Shown: piece after piece, positions 1 to 10,180 of the stretch
How positions within the stretch are numbered: position 1 is the first letter of the stretch
Layout: every line of letters starts with the position of its first letter
NCBI GenBank assembly: GCA_905221605.1
Contig: CAJNDS010002230.1
Span: forward strand, 1 to 40,000
Reading direction: 5' to 3'
DNA length: 40,000 nt
From: Symbiodinium natans
Lineage: Eukaryota > Sar > Dinophyceae > Suessiales > Symbiodiniaceae
Program-made: the position numbers and the translations under genes
Notes under the pieces: generated by a model
What the model saw: the letters and a program-made list of their open reading frames with translations, nothing else
What the model was told of the DNA's origin: nothing
Database searches by the model: none

Positions 1-1250
1 AACCCCCCCTCGGCCAATGATAACGGCTCCCAAGCGTCGGGACCTGGATTGGGAATTTTTTGTTTTTATCGTGGGCTTCGAGAATGGAGATCCCATAAAT
101 TGGATTCATGAATAAATGAATTGGCACTTTTCGAGCATAAGTCTTGTATATCGGAAGGGAGAATTTCGAGTAGAAGCCTTGAAATTCTTCCCATATTTGT
201 ATTATATGATAGAATCTTGAATACAAGTTTCTCGTATAGAGATTTCTAATTGGGGTTTTTGGACGCAAAAGTCGTTTGCACCGATTTTCCTCCATTCAAG
301 TCTTTCCAATCTGAATTAAATTCCAAGAATCATATTTATCTATTCGATTCCTCCAAAGTTTTCAAAAATAATTGGTTCATAATCCACGAATTCATTTTCA
401 TATTAAACGATGCCATGAGCAAAATATCAATAGATTAAAATTGAGAATCTACAATTATTAATTCCATAGATTCCAAATTAAATTGATTCATTAATTAGAT
501 TTCAATCCAATCATTTCAATAAATCTATATATCGAATTTCTAAAGTAAGTATAAATAATATCCATGCCCAAAAATACCAATTAAAATTCCATAAAGAATC
601 TCTCGCATCCAAAGAATTAGATTCATATTCTCGATATATTTAGATTATAAATCTTTTTTTTCAGAAGATGAATTTTGAATAAGAATCTTGAAATTTCTTC
701 CATTTATTATTCCGAATTCTTCTTATTAAAAACCTTCATATTAAAATTTTATTCTCCATCATATCTCAAGAAATATGTCTCTCTAAGAATCTCAAAGATA
801 CGAAAATAAATAAGAAAATTATGATCCCAAGAATGACCTCGAATTAATCTGATAAAGATAAAGAGAAAGATCAAGAAATTATATTTCCTCGAAATAATTG
901 ATAAGATTCGAATCGAATGAATACGAGAAGAGAAAGAAATGAAAGAAATAAATCTATTCTCAAATCAACCGATTCCTTCAGACGAATCCATCAAATCCTA
1001 ATCAAATCCTAATCGATGATCATAATGCGTAATCGGAGCGCATTTCGTCCATATCAAGCCTTTTTAATCAAATCGTATAGATTTAGAATATAAAATCCAA
1101 AAAACGAGAGATTAGTAATATCCTCCCATGAAATATTGAATTCGTAAAGAAAATTCATTTGTGTCATTCTCATCTTGTTCTCTTCGAAAAAATCATAAAA
1201 CAATTCGGCAAGGTCACGATGATCTAACAAATTAGAAATCCTCTTCACAA
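1..1250. other. AT-rich island, no recognised gene
   Basis: This block is strongly AT-rich and full of GAATC/GATTC-like words, in sharp contrast to the GC-balanced remainder. It ends abruptly near 1255, where a CCCTAAA motif begins. Two short open frames exist (250-438 plus, 1054-1248 minus). The minus one reads as a charged and aromatic 64-aa peptide, but neither resembles a family I know. Possible sources are organelle DNA, a virus or foreign insert, or a decayed AT-rich transposon; the sequence does not decide between them. Confidence 0.55.
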
Positions 1251-1278
1251 TGATCCCGAAACCAGAAACCCTAAACCC

Positions 1279-1360
1279 TACCTTATTGGGGCCCTTCTTA
1301 CAAAGGGAATGCTACCATTTGGGGTCTTTATTCGGGGTCCCCCAAATTTTCGTAAACCCC
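1279..1360 (+). mobile_element. Truncated TIR element (ATATGGGGGTTT family)
   Basis: This segment matches the interior and right end of the complete element at 12000-12105, including a shared ATTTTCGTAAACCCC end. Its left end is missing and replaced directly by a CCCTAAACCCTA motif, so the break coincides with a telomere-type repeat. Confidence 0.55.
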
Positions 1361-1884
1361 GAAGTGTACCCCAGCTTTTGTTGGACGTGACGCCGCGCAT
1401 GTGTCCCCACGTCTCCTTCACGGCTGTGGTCGGGCTCTTGTTCCCTTCACTGCCGCGGGGAGCACAGGATCCTAAAGCAACTACAGCTTCTGGGAGGTTC
1501 ATCGGGTACTTACAAGTAGGGGTATATGTATGGTATCTGATGGTTCTGAGCTATGGCCATATTTCGGGTACTTATCACCCAACTTCCAACTACCCATGAA
1601 CCTCCAAGTACCTAAAACACACTTTGTCGTGCCCGAGCACGACACGCAAGGGGGATAAGATGGGCCTCGTCAGTACCTCGAATTTGCAACCGAAGCTCTT
1701 CCGGCACAACTATTCATGTGGCCTCCTGTGCCGTTTCTTTAGGAAGAATGCCCCAAGAAGAGGCTGCACAACCACATACCACAAAAGTGCCACCTCTGCG
1801 CGAGTTGCAAGGTGCACGTGCTCAGGACAAGATGCAATAACAAAACTGCTATTTCGAAGGCTCCTTCTTTCCCTTTCCCTGTAT
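1361..1884 (-). other. Possible exon fragments between inserted elements
   Basis: On the minus strand, about 1372-1489 and 1612-1884 are non-repetitive stretches lying between short TIR elements that have intron-like ends. The first is open for some 40 codons, and the element upstream of it begins GTACTTGG and ends CCTCCCAG in transcript sense, as an intron would. No domain is recognised. An 8-bp stem with a CCGA loop lies at 1625-1644 (TGTCGTGC/GCACGACA). The coding status is a guess from context. Confidence 0.2.
1487..1607. mobile_element. TIR element, family C copy 1
   Basis: GGAGGTTCAT near 1493 is mirrored by ATGAACCTCC ending at 1604, and the inner sequences GGGTACTT and its partner also pair imperfectly. 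The same end sequence recurs at 11366-11522. Outer bases read CT(T)GG and CCAAG, as in the introner family described at 33-34 kb. On the minus strand the segment runs GTA...CAG and could be spliced as an intron. Confidence 0.5.
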
Positions 1885-1991
1885 CTAGTTCATTGTTGGA
1901 ATTGTTGGGATGATGGTTAAAATTTACACTTTTATTCCTTATTGGGTTTAAGTACCCTTTAAATGTAAAATGTTACCCAACTATGACAAAG
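1885..1991 (-). mobile_element. Introner-like element, family B copy 1
   Basis: In minus orientation it begins CTTTGTCATAG and ends AACTAG. The 4-bp sequence GTAT at 1881-1884 and again at 1992-1995 is a clear target-site duplication. At 107 bp it is an uninterrupted copy and a good reference for the family (others at 14615, 26785 and 33666). Its duplication does not offer a GT, GC or GA donor (ATAC on the minus strand), so there is no evidence that this copy is spliced. Confidence 0.75.
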
Positions 1992-2099
1992 GTATGAGAT
2001 GTAGAGGTTCGCTCTGCTGAGGAGGCCAGTTCTGAGGCTCCCCCAGGAAGGAGATGGTATCGACGAAGCCCTTGTCTTTGACGGCAAATATATGCACTC

Positions 2100-2241
2100 T
2101 CAAACCCTAAACCCTAAACCTTATACCCGAAACCCTAAACCCTAAACCCCAAACCCTAAACCCTAAACCCTAAACCCTAAACCCTAAAACCTAAACCCTA
2201 AACCCTAAACCCTAAACCCTAAACCCTAAACCCTAAACCCT
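2100..2241 (-). repeat. CCCTAAA array
   Basis: About 20 units of the telomere-type heptamer in CCCTAAA orientation, with a few CCCCAAA, CCCGAAA and CCTAAAA variants. It lies far from any visible chromosome end, so it is interstitial. Confidence 0.95.
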
Positions 2242-2861
2242 CCTCATCCCCCCACAGTGAAAGGCAGGTCTGGCACCTTGTCATGATCAAGAACTGCGGC
2301 GCTCCTCACCGCAGCCATCGACAAGACAAGCACCGACAGGCGAAACTTGCAGTCTCAAGGGATGCAGACTATGACGAGGCTTCTTTGTGCAAAACTTCGG
2401 TTTTGGGTCAGGACTTATTGCTTAAGGTTCAGGGTTACTCACAACACAGCTCGGCTCTCTCCTGAGTCTACGTCGAGTCTACATCCATCCGCCATGGAAC
2501 ACCACCACCGGTGGGTGGAGCTCTTAGCGACCGCAAGGGAAAACGGCCCAGGCAGAGCGACGAGAGCCCGTGGAGACTGTCAACCTCTCCGACGGCTTGC
2601 AAATGCCTCGTGGAAAACGCCCGCGGAGCCAAGGACTAAACATCGTGGGCAACGCCATGGCAGCCTGACATGCAGGAGAAGATCTCGCAGCGGAAAAGCT
2701 ATCTAAAATCCAAAGAGAGCACGGACTTCACAATTACACAGCGGTTTTTGGATTGCAAACCCGCGTGGGCGGCCTTGGACAAAGGCATCTGCATGGGCAA
2801 CTAAGGAGGGACACAGCAAGGTTGCAAGAACATGCCCAGAACGAGGGTGATGGACCCCCCA
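2242..2861. other. Unique sequence, no gene recognised
   Basis: GC-balanced sequence between two CCCTAAA arrays. A 119-codon plus-strand open frame (2347-2706) is Arg/His-rich with no recognisable motif, and I regard it as chance. Confidence 0.4.
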
Positions 2862-2968
2862 ACCCTAAACCCTAAACCCTAAACCCTAAACCCGAAACCC
2901 TAAACCCTAAACCCTAAACCCTAAGCCCTAAACCCTAAACCCCAAACCCAAACCCTAAACCCTAAACC
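2862..2968 (-). repeat. CCCTAAA array
   Basis: About 15 telomere-type units with CCCGAAA, CCCTAAG and CCCCAAA variants. Confidence 0.95.
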
Positions 2969-3713
2969 GCACATTCTCTGCGAGTGGTGCCGCTATCCAA
3001 GGCAGTAGGAAGCAGGCCCCAACATGTGAGTGCTGCGTGCGTACTTAAAGCAGTTACATTCACCTCCAAAGACTTCACGATGCCCCTGGCTAAGGCATGG
3101 AAACGCTCAATCCTTGCCCAAAGGCAGCATCGCGCATAGAACCTTTTCCAAAATCCACAGCTTCTGGACCTAAGCCCTACCATGCGTACTCCCACGCTGC
3201 CTTGTGATCACCAGGTATTACTACTACACCGTATCATCACCTCTGTCACCCAGTTCTAGGGGCTCTTGACCTAGAAGCCGTACCATACGAACTCCCTCCA
3301 AAACCGTGTAACACCCTGGAATCATGAGCCAGACGCTGAGATAAAACCTCCATCGCTAGCTCCTGCTGCTGGATCTGGGGCTGAGTAGTTCTTCATGTCT
3401 TGAGTTTCTAACTGGCTAAGAGACCAGTCCAACCGCAGCACCCATCACACCCTCAGTCCCTACTGAATATCCCCCCAAACGACCCCTTTATACACATGAT
3501 CCTTATGCTGGGAGCCCCCTCTCCCCCACTACAAAGGTTACCCCAAACCCTAAACCCTAAACCCTAAACCCTACACCCTAAACCCTAAACCCTATGTTTG
3601 GAAATCCCACATGGGCTCAATCCAAGCAACCTCGGGGGACTCAATGGGTGCCCCGCAGGCGCCGCGACCTGACTGAAGCTGTTAACTTTCGACAAGGCAT
3701 GCTAAGGTTGGAG
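2969..3713. other. Unique sequence with short CCCTAAA tract
   Basis: No gene recognised. A 7-unit CCCTAAA tract occupies about 3545-3595 and one unit reads CCCTACA. The rest shows no repeats or domains that I can identify. Confidence 0.4.
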
Positions 3714-4043
3714 TTTAGGGCTTAGGGCTTCGGGCTTCGGGCTTCGGGCTTCGGGCTTCGGGCTTCGGGCTTCGGGCTTCGGGCTTCGGGGGGCTTCGGG
3801 CTTCGGGGGGCTTCGGGCTTCGGGGGGCTTCGGGCTTCGGGGGGCTTCGGGCTTCTGGGGGCTTCGGGGGGCTTCGGGGGGGCTTCGGGCTTCGGGGCAC
3901 TTCGGGGGGCTTCCGGGTTCGGGCTTTCGGGCTTTCGGGCTTTCGGGCTTTCGGGCTTTCGGGCTTTCGGGCTTTCGGGCTTTCGGGCTTTCGGGCTTCC
4001 GGGCTTTCGGGCTTCCGGGCTTTCGGGCTTTCGGGCTTCGGGC
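3714..4043 (+). repeat. CTTCGGG / CTTTCGGG variant array
   Basis: A block of telomere-like variants: first (GGGCTTC)n with G-expanded GGGGGGCTTC interruptions, then (GGGCTTTC)n from about 3915. Each variant is amplified as its own run. A 61-codon minus open frame here (Pro/Arg/Ser/Lys repeats) is just translated repeat. Confidence 0.9.
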
Positions 4044-4122
4044 GTACCCTAAACCCTAAACCCTACACCAAAAACCCTAAACCCTAAACCCTAAACCCTA
4101 ACCCTAAACCCTAAACCCTACG
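4044..4122 (-). repeat. CCCTAAA array abutting inverted variant array
   Basis: About 11 CCCTAAA units begin right where the GGGCTTTC block ends, so the two G-rich/C-rich orientations meet head to head. Confidence 0.9.
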
Positions 4123-4192
4123 GGGGAGGGCTTTTGGGGGGCCGGGGTTGGGCCGCGGGAGGGGGTCGGGCAGGGTGGGCAGGCTGGCGGTG

Positions 4193-4677
4193 TTTAGGGT
4201 TTAGGGTTTCGGGTCTAGGGTCTAGGGTTTAGGGTTAGGGTCTGGGGGCTTGGGGTTTAAGTAAATTGAGCATTTGGCCGTCCAGGCGCCTTGGAGGAAT
4301 TTACTCAAACTTTGTTGTCAGCTGTTTGGACAAATATCTTGGAAAGTCCAGAATGATGCCAAATACGATTCTTATGTGTTTTGTCTTGAGGGTTTAGGGT
4401 TTAGGGTTTAGGGTTTAGGGTTTAGGGTTTGGGGTTTGGGGTTTGGGGTTTAGGGTTTAGGGTTTAGGGTTTAGGGTTTAGGGTTTAGGGTTTAGGGTTT
4501 AGGGTTTAGGGTTTAGGGTTTAGGTGTTAGGGTTTAGGTTTTAGGGTTTAGGGTTTAGGGTTTAGGGTTTAGGGTTTAGGGTTTAGGGTTTAGGGTTTAG
4601 GGTTTAGGGTTTAGGGTTTAGGGTTTAGGGTTTAGGGTTTAGGGTTTAGGGTTTAGGGTTTAGGGTTTTGAGGGTTT
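4193..4677 (+). repeat. TTTAGGG arrays
   Basis: A short run at 4193-4258 is followed by 130 bp of unique sequence and then about 40 units from 4390. A few TTTGGGG units cluster near 4425-4455, and single units carry TTTAGGTG or TTTTAGGG errors. Confidence 0.95.
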
Positions 4678-4797
4678 AGCGCAATTCTCTCTACGTTCAG
4701 TTGAGACACGCCCCCGGGGCTTCTGTGTCTCTCGCGCGAGCATGGAGATGGCCCAAAACTCGTATATTCCTCGAACCTCTCGCTTGCCTAGGGGGTT

Positions 4798-5408
4798 CGG
4801 GGTTTAGTGGGTTTAGGGGTTTAGGGTGTAGGGGTTTGGGTTTGGGGTTTAGGTTAGACGTTAGGGTTTAGGTTTTAGGGGTTAGGGTTTAGGGGGTTGG
4901 GGTTTAGGGGTTTAGGGGTTTAGGGGTTTAGGGGTTTGAGGGCGTTTTCGGGGTTTAGGGGTTTAGGGTTAGGGGTTTAGGGGTTTAGGGGGTTTAGGGG
5001 TTTAGGGGTTAGGGTTTAGGGGTTTAGGGTTAGGGGGTTTAGGGGTTTAGGGGTTTCGGGGGTAGGGGTTAGGGGTTAGGGGTTAGGGGTTAGGGGTTTT
5101 AGGGGTTTAGGGTTTAGGGGTTTAGGGGTTTAGGGGTTTAGGGGTGTTAGGGGTTTAGGGTTTTAGGGGTTTAGGGGTTTAGGAGGTTAGGGGTTATGGG
5201 GGTAGGGGTTTAGGGGTTTTTAGGGGTTTAGGGGTTTTAGGGGGGTTTTAGGGGGTTTGGGGTTTAGGGTTTAGGGGTGAGGGGGTTAGGGGTTAGGGGT
5301 TAGGGGTTTAGGGGTTTAGGGGTTTAGGGGTTTAGGGGTTTAGGGGTTTAGGGGTTTAGGGGTTTAGGGGTTTAGGGGTTTAGGGGTTTAGGGTTTAGGG
5401 TTTAGGGC
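4798..5408 (+). repeat. TTTAGGGG octamer variant array
   Basis: Dominated by the octamer TTTAGGGG with TTAGGGG and TTTTAGGGG slippage forms, giving way to TTTAGGG at the end. At 5406 and 5457 the sequence GGGCATGTAGATGTTTA is directly repeated, about 51 bp apart, just outside the array. Confidence 0.9.
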
Positions 5409-5490
5409 ATGTAGATGTTTAAAGAGTTTAGGGACCCCTCAAGCCTATTGGTTTAGGGCATGTAGATGTTTAGAGGGCTTCGGGTCCCTC

Positions 5491-6018
5491 ATCCCTAAAC
5501 CCCAAACCCCAAACCCCAAACCCTCAACCCTCAACCCTAAACCCTAAACCCTAAACCCTAAAACCTAAAAACTAAAACCCTAAAACCCTCACAAATCCCT
5601 CCGAAGTGCCAGTCCTCCACCCTGCACTTGGAATAGCTTCCGCGGCAGCTCGTTGTCAACCATGGCAAAGGCGGCTTGCACCTTTTTAACTCCCTATACT
5701 TGCTGGGAGGGTTTGGGGTGTAGGGCTTAGGGTTAACCCAAATGTGTCCGTGAGAGTTCTACTAACCGAGTTTCTTGGGTCCATGGACGTTCAAGGTTTG
5801 AACGACTCTGGCCCCTAAACCCCAAACCCTAAACCCTAAACCCCAAACCCTAAACCCTAAACCCTAAACCCTAAACCCTGAACCCTAAACCCTAAACCCT
5901 AAACCCTAAACCCTAAACCCTAAACCCTGAACCCTAAACCCTAAACCCTAAACCCTGAACCCTAAACCCTAAACCCTAAACCCTAAACCCTGAACCCTAA
6001 ACCCTAAACCCTAAACCC
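5491..6018 (-). repeat. CCCTAAA arrays with CCCTGAA units
   Basis: CCCTAAA/CCCCAAA at 5491-5587, unique sequence to about 5813, then roughly 28 units to 6018. CCCTGAA units recur at regular spacing (about every fifth to eighth unit), which suggests amplification of a multi-unit block. Confidence 0.92.
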
Positions 6019-6119
6019 GCTTTCTCGGCCCTCTCACGCAGCTGTACAAGGGCAGAGGGCGAAGGTCACACCTCCTCTTCGCCGGGGTTCAGGCAGGTTT
6101 GGGCCTTAAGCGCGGCAAA

Positions 6120-6485
6120 CGGTTTAGGGTTTAGGGTTTAGGGTTTAGGGTGCAGGGTGCAGGGTTTAGGGTTTAGGGTTTAGGGTTTAGGGTTTAGGGT
6201 TTAGGGTTTAGGGTTTAGGGTTTAGGGTTTAGGGTTTAGGGTTTAGGGTTTAGGGTTTAGGGTTTAGGGTTTAGGGTTTAGGGTTTAGGGTTTCGGGTTA
6301 GGGTTTAGGGTTTAGGGTTTAGGGTTTAGGGTTTAGGGTTTAGGGTTTAGGGTTTAGGGTTTAGGGTTTAGGGTTTAGGGTTTAGGGTTTAGGGTTTAGG
6401 GTTTAGGGTTTAGGGTTTTAGGGTTTAGGGTTTTAGGGTTTAGGGTTTTAGGGTTTAGGGTTTAGGGTTTAGGGTTTAGGGTGTA
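6120..6485 (+). repeat. TTTAGGG array
   Basis: More than 45 nearly perfect units with a few TTTTAGGG and one TTTCGGG. Orientation is opposite to the array ending at 6018, with 100 bp of unique DNA between them. Confidence 0.95.
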
Positions 6486-6759
6486 GCACGGGTCAGCTGT
6501 ACGCAATTGTGTGTAGACATGCCCACCCCAAAGGCCACCCAAACACTACTTGCAGCGAAACAAACCAGAGCCAGCCGAATTAAAGCCAGCCCACATTCAA
6601 ACACTTCTGCACTCAATGTTGTACTTCGGTCCAGCATCCAATGTGTCTTGATGTCAATTTGCTATAAAGATGCCTTGCTGCATGGTAACATTTAAGAAGC
6701 TGCCTTGGAAATAGAACCTCCTGTTGCTAGAAAGGAGCCTTATGGAAGTCATGCCTGAA

Positions 6760-7795
6760 GCTTGCAGGAGAAAATTCAGGTTTTGCGCAGGGGGACGTCT
6801 TCGGACGGAGGGCCTTCTCATTGTTTCTGTTCCCTACGCTGGAGTGTCAAGGCTGCATGGCGAAAGACTTGCTGCTAGGAAGATGCCTTGTGAAAGGTAT
6901 GTCTAAAAGCTTGCGAGAGAAAATTCAGGTTTTGCGCTGGGGGACGTCTTCGGCCGGAGGGCCTTCTCATTGTTTCTATTCTCTATGCCGGTGTGTGTCT
7001 AGAAGTTTGCGAGAGAAAAATTCAGGTTTTGCGCTGGGGGACGTCTTCGGCCGGAAGGCTATGCCGGAATGTCAAGGCTGCTTGGCGAAAGACCTGTTGC
7101 TAGAAGGGTGCCTTGTGAAAGTCACGTCAAGAAACTTGTAGCAAAAAAACAGGTTTGCGCTGGGGGACGTCTTCGGCCGGATGGCCTTCTCATTGTTTCT
7201 ATTCTCTATGCCGGCGTGTCTCTCGAAATTTGCGATAGAAAAATTCAGGTTTTGCGCTGGGGGACGTCTTCGGCCGGAGAGCCTCTCATTGTTTGTATTC
7301 TTTAGAAATTTGCAGGAGAAAATCAGGTTTTGCGCAGGGGGACGTCTTCGGCCGGAGGGCCTTCTCATCGTTTCTAATCCTATGCCGGTGTGTGTGTCTA
7401 GAAGTTTGCGATAGAAAAATTCAGGTCTTGCGCTGGGGGACGTCTTCGGCCGGAGGGCCTTCTCATTGTTTCTATTCTCTTGCCGGGGTGCGTCTAGAAG
7501 AAAAATTCAGGTTTTGCGCAGGGGCCTCCCAGAACCTGGCTCCAAAACTTCGGAGAGCCTTGAGGGCTTTCAACCTCCCAGAACCCTTCCAGGGCCTCCT
7601 AAAAGCCTTTCAGGGGCCGGCCGCTGTCGGGAGGCCCTCCAGAGGGTCCAAGGAGGCCTCCAGGAAAGGCCCAATCCAGTTAGAAACACCTGCCGCGAGA
7701 AAATTCAGGTTTTGCGCTGGGGGACGTCTTCGGCCGGAGGGCCTTCTCATTGTTTCTATTCTCCATGCCGGTGTGTGTTTAGAAGTTTGCGAGTT
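6760..7795 (+). repeat. ~92-bp tandem repeat, eight to nine copies
   Basis: A unit containing TTCAGGTTTTGCGCTGGGGG, ACGTCTTCGGCCGGAGGGCC and a TTCTCATTGTTTCTATTC stretch recurs at about 6775, 6922, 7015, 7145, 7238, 7318, 7414, 7503 (truncated) and 7700. Two copies are longer (about 131-147 bp) because of a shared extra segment with GGCTGCNTGGCGAAAGAC. Long and short forms alternate at the start. All frames through it are repeat translations. The last copy is separated by an inserted GGCCTCCC-rich block. Confidence 0.9.
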
Positions 7796-8100
7796 CCAGG
7801 GCCTTTCAAAACCTTCTCAGGCTTAGAGCCTCCTAGGGGCCTCTTAGAGCATTTCAGGCGCCTCCACAGCCTCTGAAGGGGCCTCCCAAGAGGCCTCCCA
7901 GCGGCGGAGCCTCCCAGGCGGCTCCCACAGGGGCCTCCCAGGCTCCCACGAAGCCTCCCAAGACCCCTTTCAGGGGCCTCCCAGGCGCCTCCCAGGGGCC
8001 TCCCAGGGGCGAGCCCGAAAAAGGGCCTCTGGTCCAGCAACGAAGGCTCGGCGCCGCCCCCAGAGGGGCCCCGGAGGCCTCCAGGGGGGCTCCAGGCCAG
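7520..8100 (+). repeat. GGCCTCCC-rich degenerate repeats
   Basis: Two blocks (7520-7690 and 7797-8100) consist of irregular GGCCTCCCAG/GGGCCT repeats. Both end in a similar GTTAGAAA-CACCTGCCG sequence, and both directly interrupt or follow the 92-bp tandem unit, so they look like two copies of one inserted module. Confidence 0.7.
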
Positions 8101-8177
8101 GTTAGAAAAACACCTGCCGGGAGCAAAGGCTCGGTTTGAGGGGTGTAGAATATACTAGGGACTGTGCTTGGCGACCA

Positions 8178-8236
8178 AGCTTGGCGACCCCTGCAGGGGT
8201 GTGCCTGCAGGCCCGATCAGCCTAGATCGGGCCTGC
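8178..8236. repeat. Cluster of inverted repeats
   Basis: GCAGGCCCGATC at 8207-8218 pairs perfectly with GATCGGGCCTGC at 8225-8236 across a 6-nt loop. Just upstream are further palindromes, CCCCTGCAGGGG and CCAAGCTTGG. Function unknown; it may be an end of a decayed element. Confidence 0.6.
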
Positions 8237-8298
8237 GTGGTCTCGCTGAGCGCTCGACGGCGCCCACTCACCTCTAGAGGGAGAGGGGTGGTGGGCGG

Positions 8299-8997
8299 GT
8301 TTAGGGTTTAGGGTTTAGGGTTTAGGGTTTAGGGTTTAGGGTTTAGGGTTTAGGGTTTAGGGTTTAGGGTTTAGGGTTTAGGGTTTAGGGTTTAGGGTTT
8401 AGGGTTTAGGGTTTAGGGTTTAGGGTTTAGGGTTTAGGGTTTAGGGTTTAGGGTTTAGGGTTTAGGGTTTAGGGTTTAGGGTTTAGGGTTTAGGGTTCAG
8501 AAAGCCTGACTCAGCCTGACACCTTGCCACCACAACCCAAGGCGAAGAGCGGGTTCGCAGCCCCCGGGCGCTACTGCCCAGAAGGACAAGGCAGCCATCA
8601 ACTGCCGCCGTTCTTGCAGCATGTGATAGCTTTAGGGTTTAGGGTTTAGGGTTTAGGATTTAGGATTTAGGGTTTAGGGTTTAGGGTTTAGGGTTTAGGG
8701 TTTAGGGTTTAGGGTTTAGGGTTTTGGGTTTTGGGTTTCGGGGCTTGTCTAGACCCAAGAGTAAACTGGGAATAGCAAGGGTATGCGTTTTGCTTTAAAG
8801 GGTGCACCCGTGGCAACATGCCCTCAGGTGAAGATGGGCGGTCCGAGGCTTACCAAAGAAGTCTGCACGGCTGCCACATAGGTTGCTGGGTTTAGGGTTT
8901 AGGGTTTAGGGTTTAGGGTTTAGGGTTTAGGGTTTAGGGTTTAGGGTTTAGGGTTTAGGGTTTAGGGTTTAGGGTTTAGGGTTTAGGGTTTAGGGTC
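8299..8997 (+). repeat. Three TTTAGGG arrays
   Basis: Arrays at 8299-8497 (about 28 units), 8633-8735 (about 14 units) and 8888-8997 (about 15 units), separated by 130-150 bp of unique DNA. The last one directly abuts the 3' side of the NTR-like coding region and probably lies in its intron. Confidence 0.95.
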
Positions 8998-9882
8998 AGG
9001 TTGTGGAGGCAGAAGTGCTTCACCACGTCCCAGCCTTGCTTCCAGGTGTATCGTACGGAGAAGAGGTGTCGAAGATCCGACTCGACGGCATCCAGGTCGT
9101 CCTCCTCCGCCATGTAGAAGACGAGTTCGAAGAGAGTGGAAGGCACAAGGAGCTCATGGGCCGAAGGCGTCACGAACATGCCCTCATGCGGATCCTCCAC
9201 AAGGCTCGCGGACTTGATGTCACACTTCGGCACCTTTGGCCAGAGGGAGGTCAGGATGTCCCCGACCAGTGCTCGCAGCAGCCGGCCGCGAAAGTAGCAG
9301 TCGGCGGTCAGCGTGGAGAAGGCCACGGGAAGAGAAAATTGACACTTCCGTTCAGCAGGCCTCTTGCGCTGCAGCTCCCTGAAAAGCCACTGGCAGTCCT
9401 CTGCATTCCAGCCAGTGAGCTCGCAGCGGCGGGAGCCACAGAGAGACGTCGCGCCACCTGCCCGCGTCCCATCGAGAACCTCTGCACCCACCTCGGGACA
9501 TGGTGGACTGCAATCACCGCAACTTGCAAGAGTGCAGTTGTACCGGAAAGTCTCGCCTTTACTGATCCCCTGAAGTCCATGAGTGACCTGCACCTCGGCA
9601 ATATGTTTCCGGCCACACCTGTTCCATCTGCCGAAATGGCCCTCACAGTCACCAGTGCATGGGATTTCCCCACTCAGCACCGCAATATGCAGATTGCTCA
9701 CCCGGAATGCTGTCGGCTGGCCGGACGTAGAAGACCTTCCCTGTGAAGACGAAGGGCTGCCGGAAAAAAATTGCCACTGGAGATGAGAAGGCCCCATGTG
9801 CTGGGATGTCTGGGCCACAAGAGCATGCTAGACTGGTGCCGATGGCCGCAGCACAAAGCAGAAGGTGACTCCAGACGGACAT
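8976..9882 (-). CDS. Secreted NTR/TIMP-like protein, 5' exons (partial)
   Basis: The ATG at 9882 opens a signal peptide (a Leu/Ala-rich core, then SLACSC). The likely mature protein begins Cys-x-Cys, as in tissue inhibitors of metalloproteinases and other netrin-like domains. It is followed by FVFTGKVFYV, a typical early NTR strand. The rest of the domain is in another frame from about 9690: AEVQVTHGLQG, GETFRYNC, SCGDC and further paired cysteines to about 9430. The frame change means a short intron (candidates include AAG|GT... to GAG|G...) or a one-base error; the junction is not resolved. A non-NTR region of some 120 residues follows, rich in Asp/Glu near the end. The frame then runs into TTTAGGG repeat translation, so the true exon must end earlier (a GTGAAG donor is possible near 9023). 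The 3' part is not found. What it inhibits or binds is unknown. Confidence 0.6.
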
Positions 9883-10069
9883 GGCTCCGGCTACCCGACC
9901 CTTTCAGAACTTGGGAAGTTTGCTTGAACATGCACGCTTCCGGCATGGGGTGTGCATATCTCCGTCTCATACAAGACGAACGCTGAAAACGACAACTGAA
10001 GAGATCAAGGGTTTCTGTTCAGTGCAAGTCAAGCTTATTCGGCACATGGACGCACCTACAAGACTCCAA

Positions 10070-10180
10070 AGAATTTTGACGACATGAAACGGGCATGGGG
10101 ACCATGCGGACAAGGCGCACGTTGTCACGCGTCCGCTCGCGGATGCAGAGGTACTCGTAGCGCTTGTATCCTTGTTAGCA
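10070..10180 (-). CDS. Possible short exon
   Basis: On the minus strand an open stretch reads KRYEYLCIRERTRDN and then VRLVRMVPMPVS, charged and without stops, following ACAAG|G that could be an acceptor. No family is recognised. It lies just upstream of the NTR-like gene but that gene has its own signal-peptide start, so any link is uncertain. Confidence 0.25.

Noticed and set aside
3715-3900. 61-codon Pro/Arg/Ser frame on the minus strand
   Set aside because: It is the CTTCGGG variant array read as protein; no start context or domain.
3714-4043. CRISPR-like array (regular short repeats)
   Set aside because: Repeats are contiguous 7-8-mers without spacers; the organism is eukaryotic.
2100-6485. 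True chromosome end
   Set aside because: Arrays are interrupted by unique DNA, change orientation repeatedly and occur along the whole window, so no terminal telomere is indicated.
8176-8240. tRNA-like or terminator hairpin
   Set aside because: No cloverleaf, no U-tract and no anticodon arm; palindromes only.
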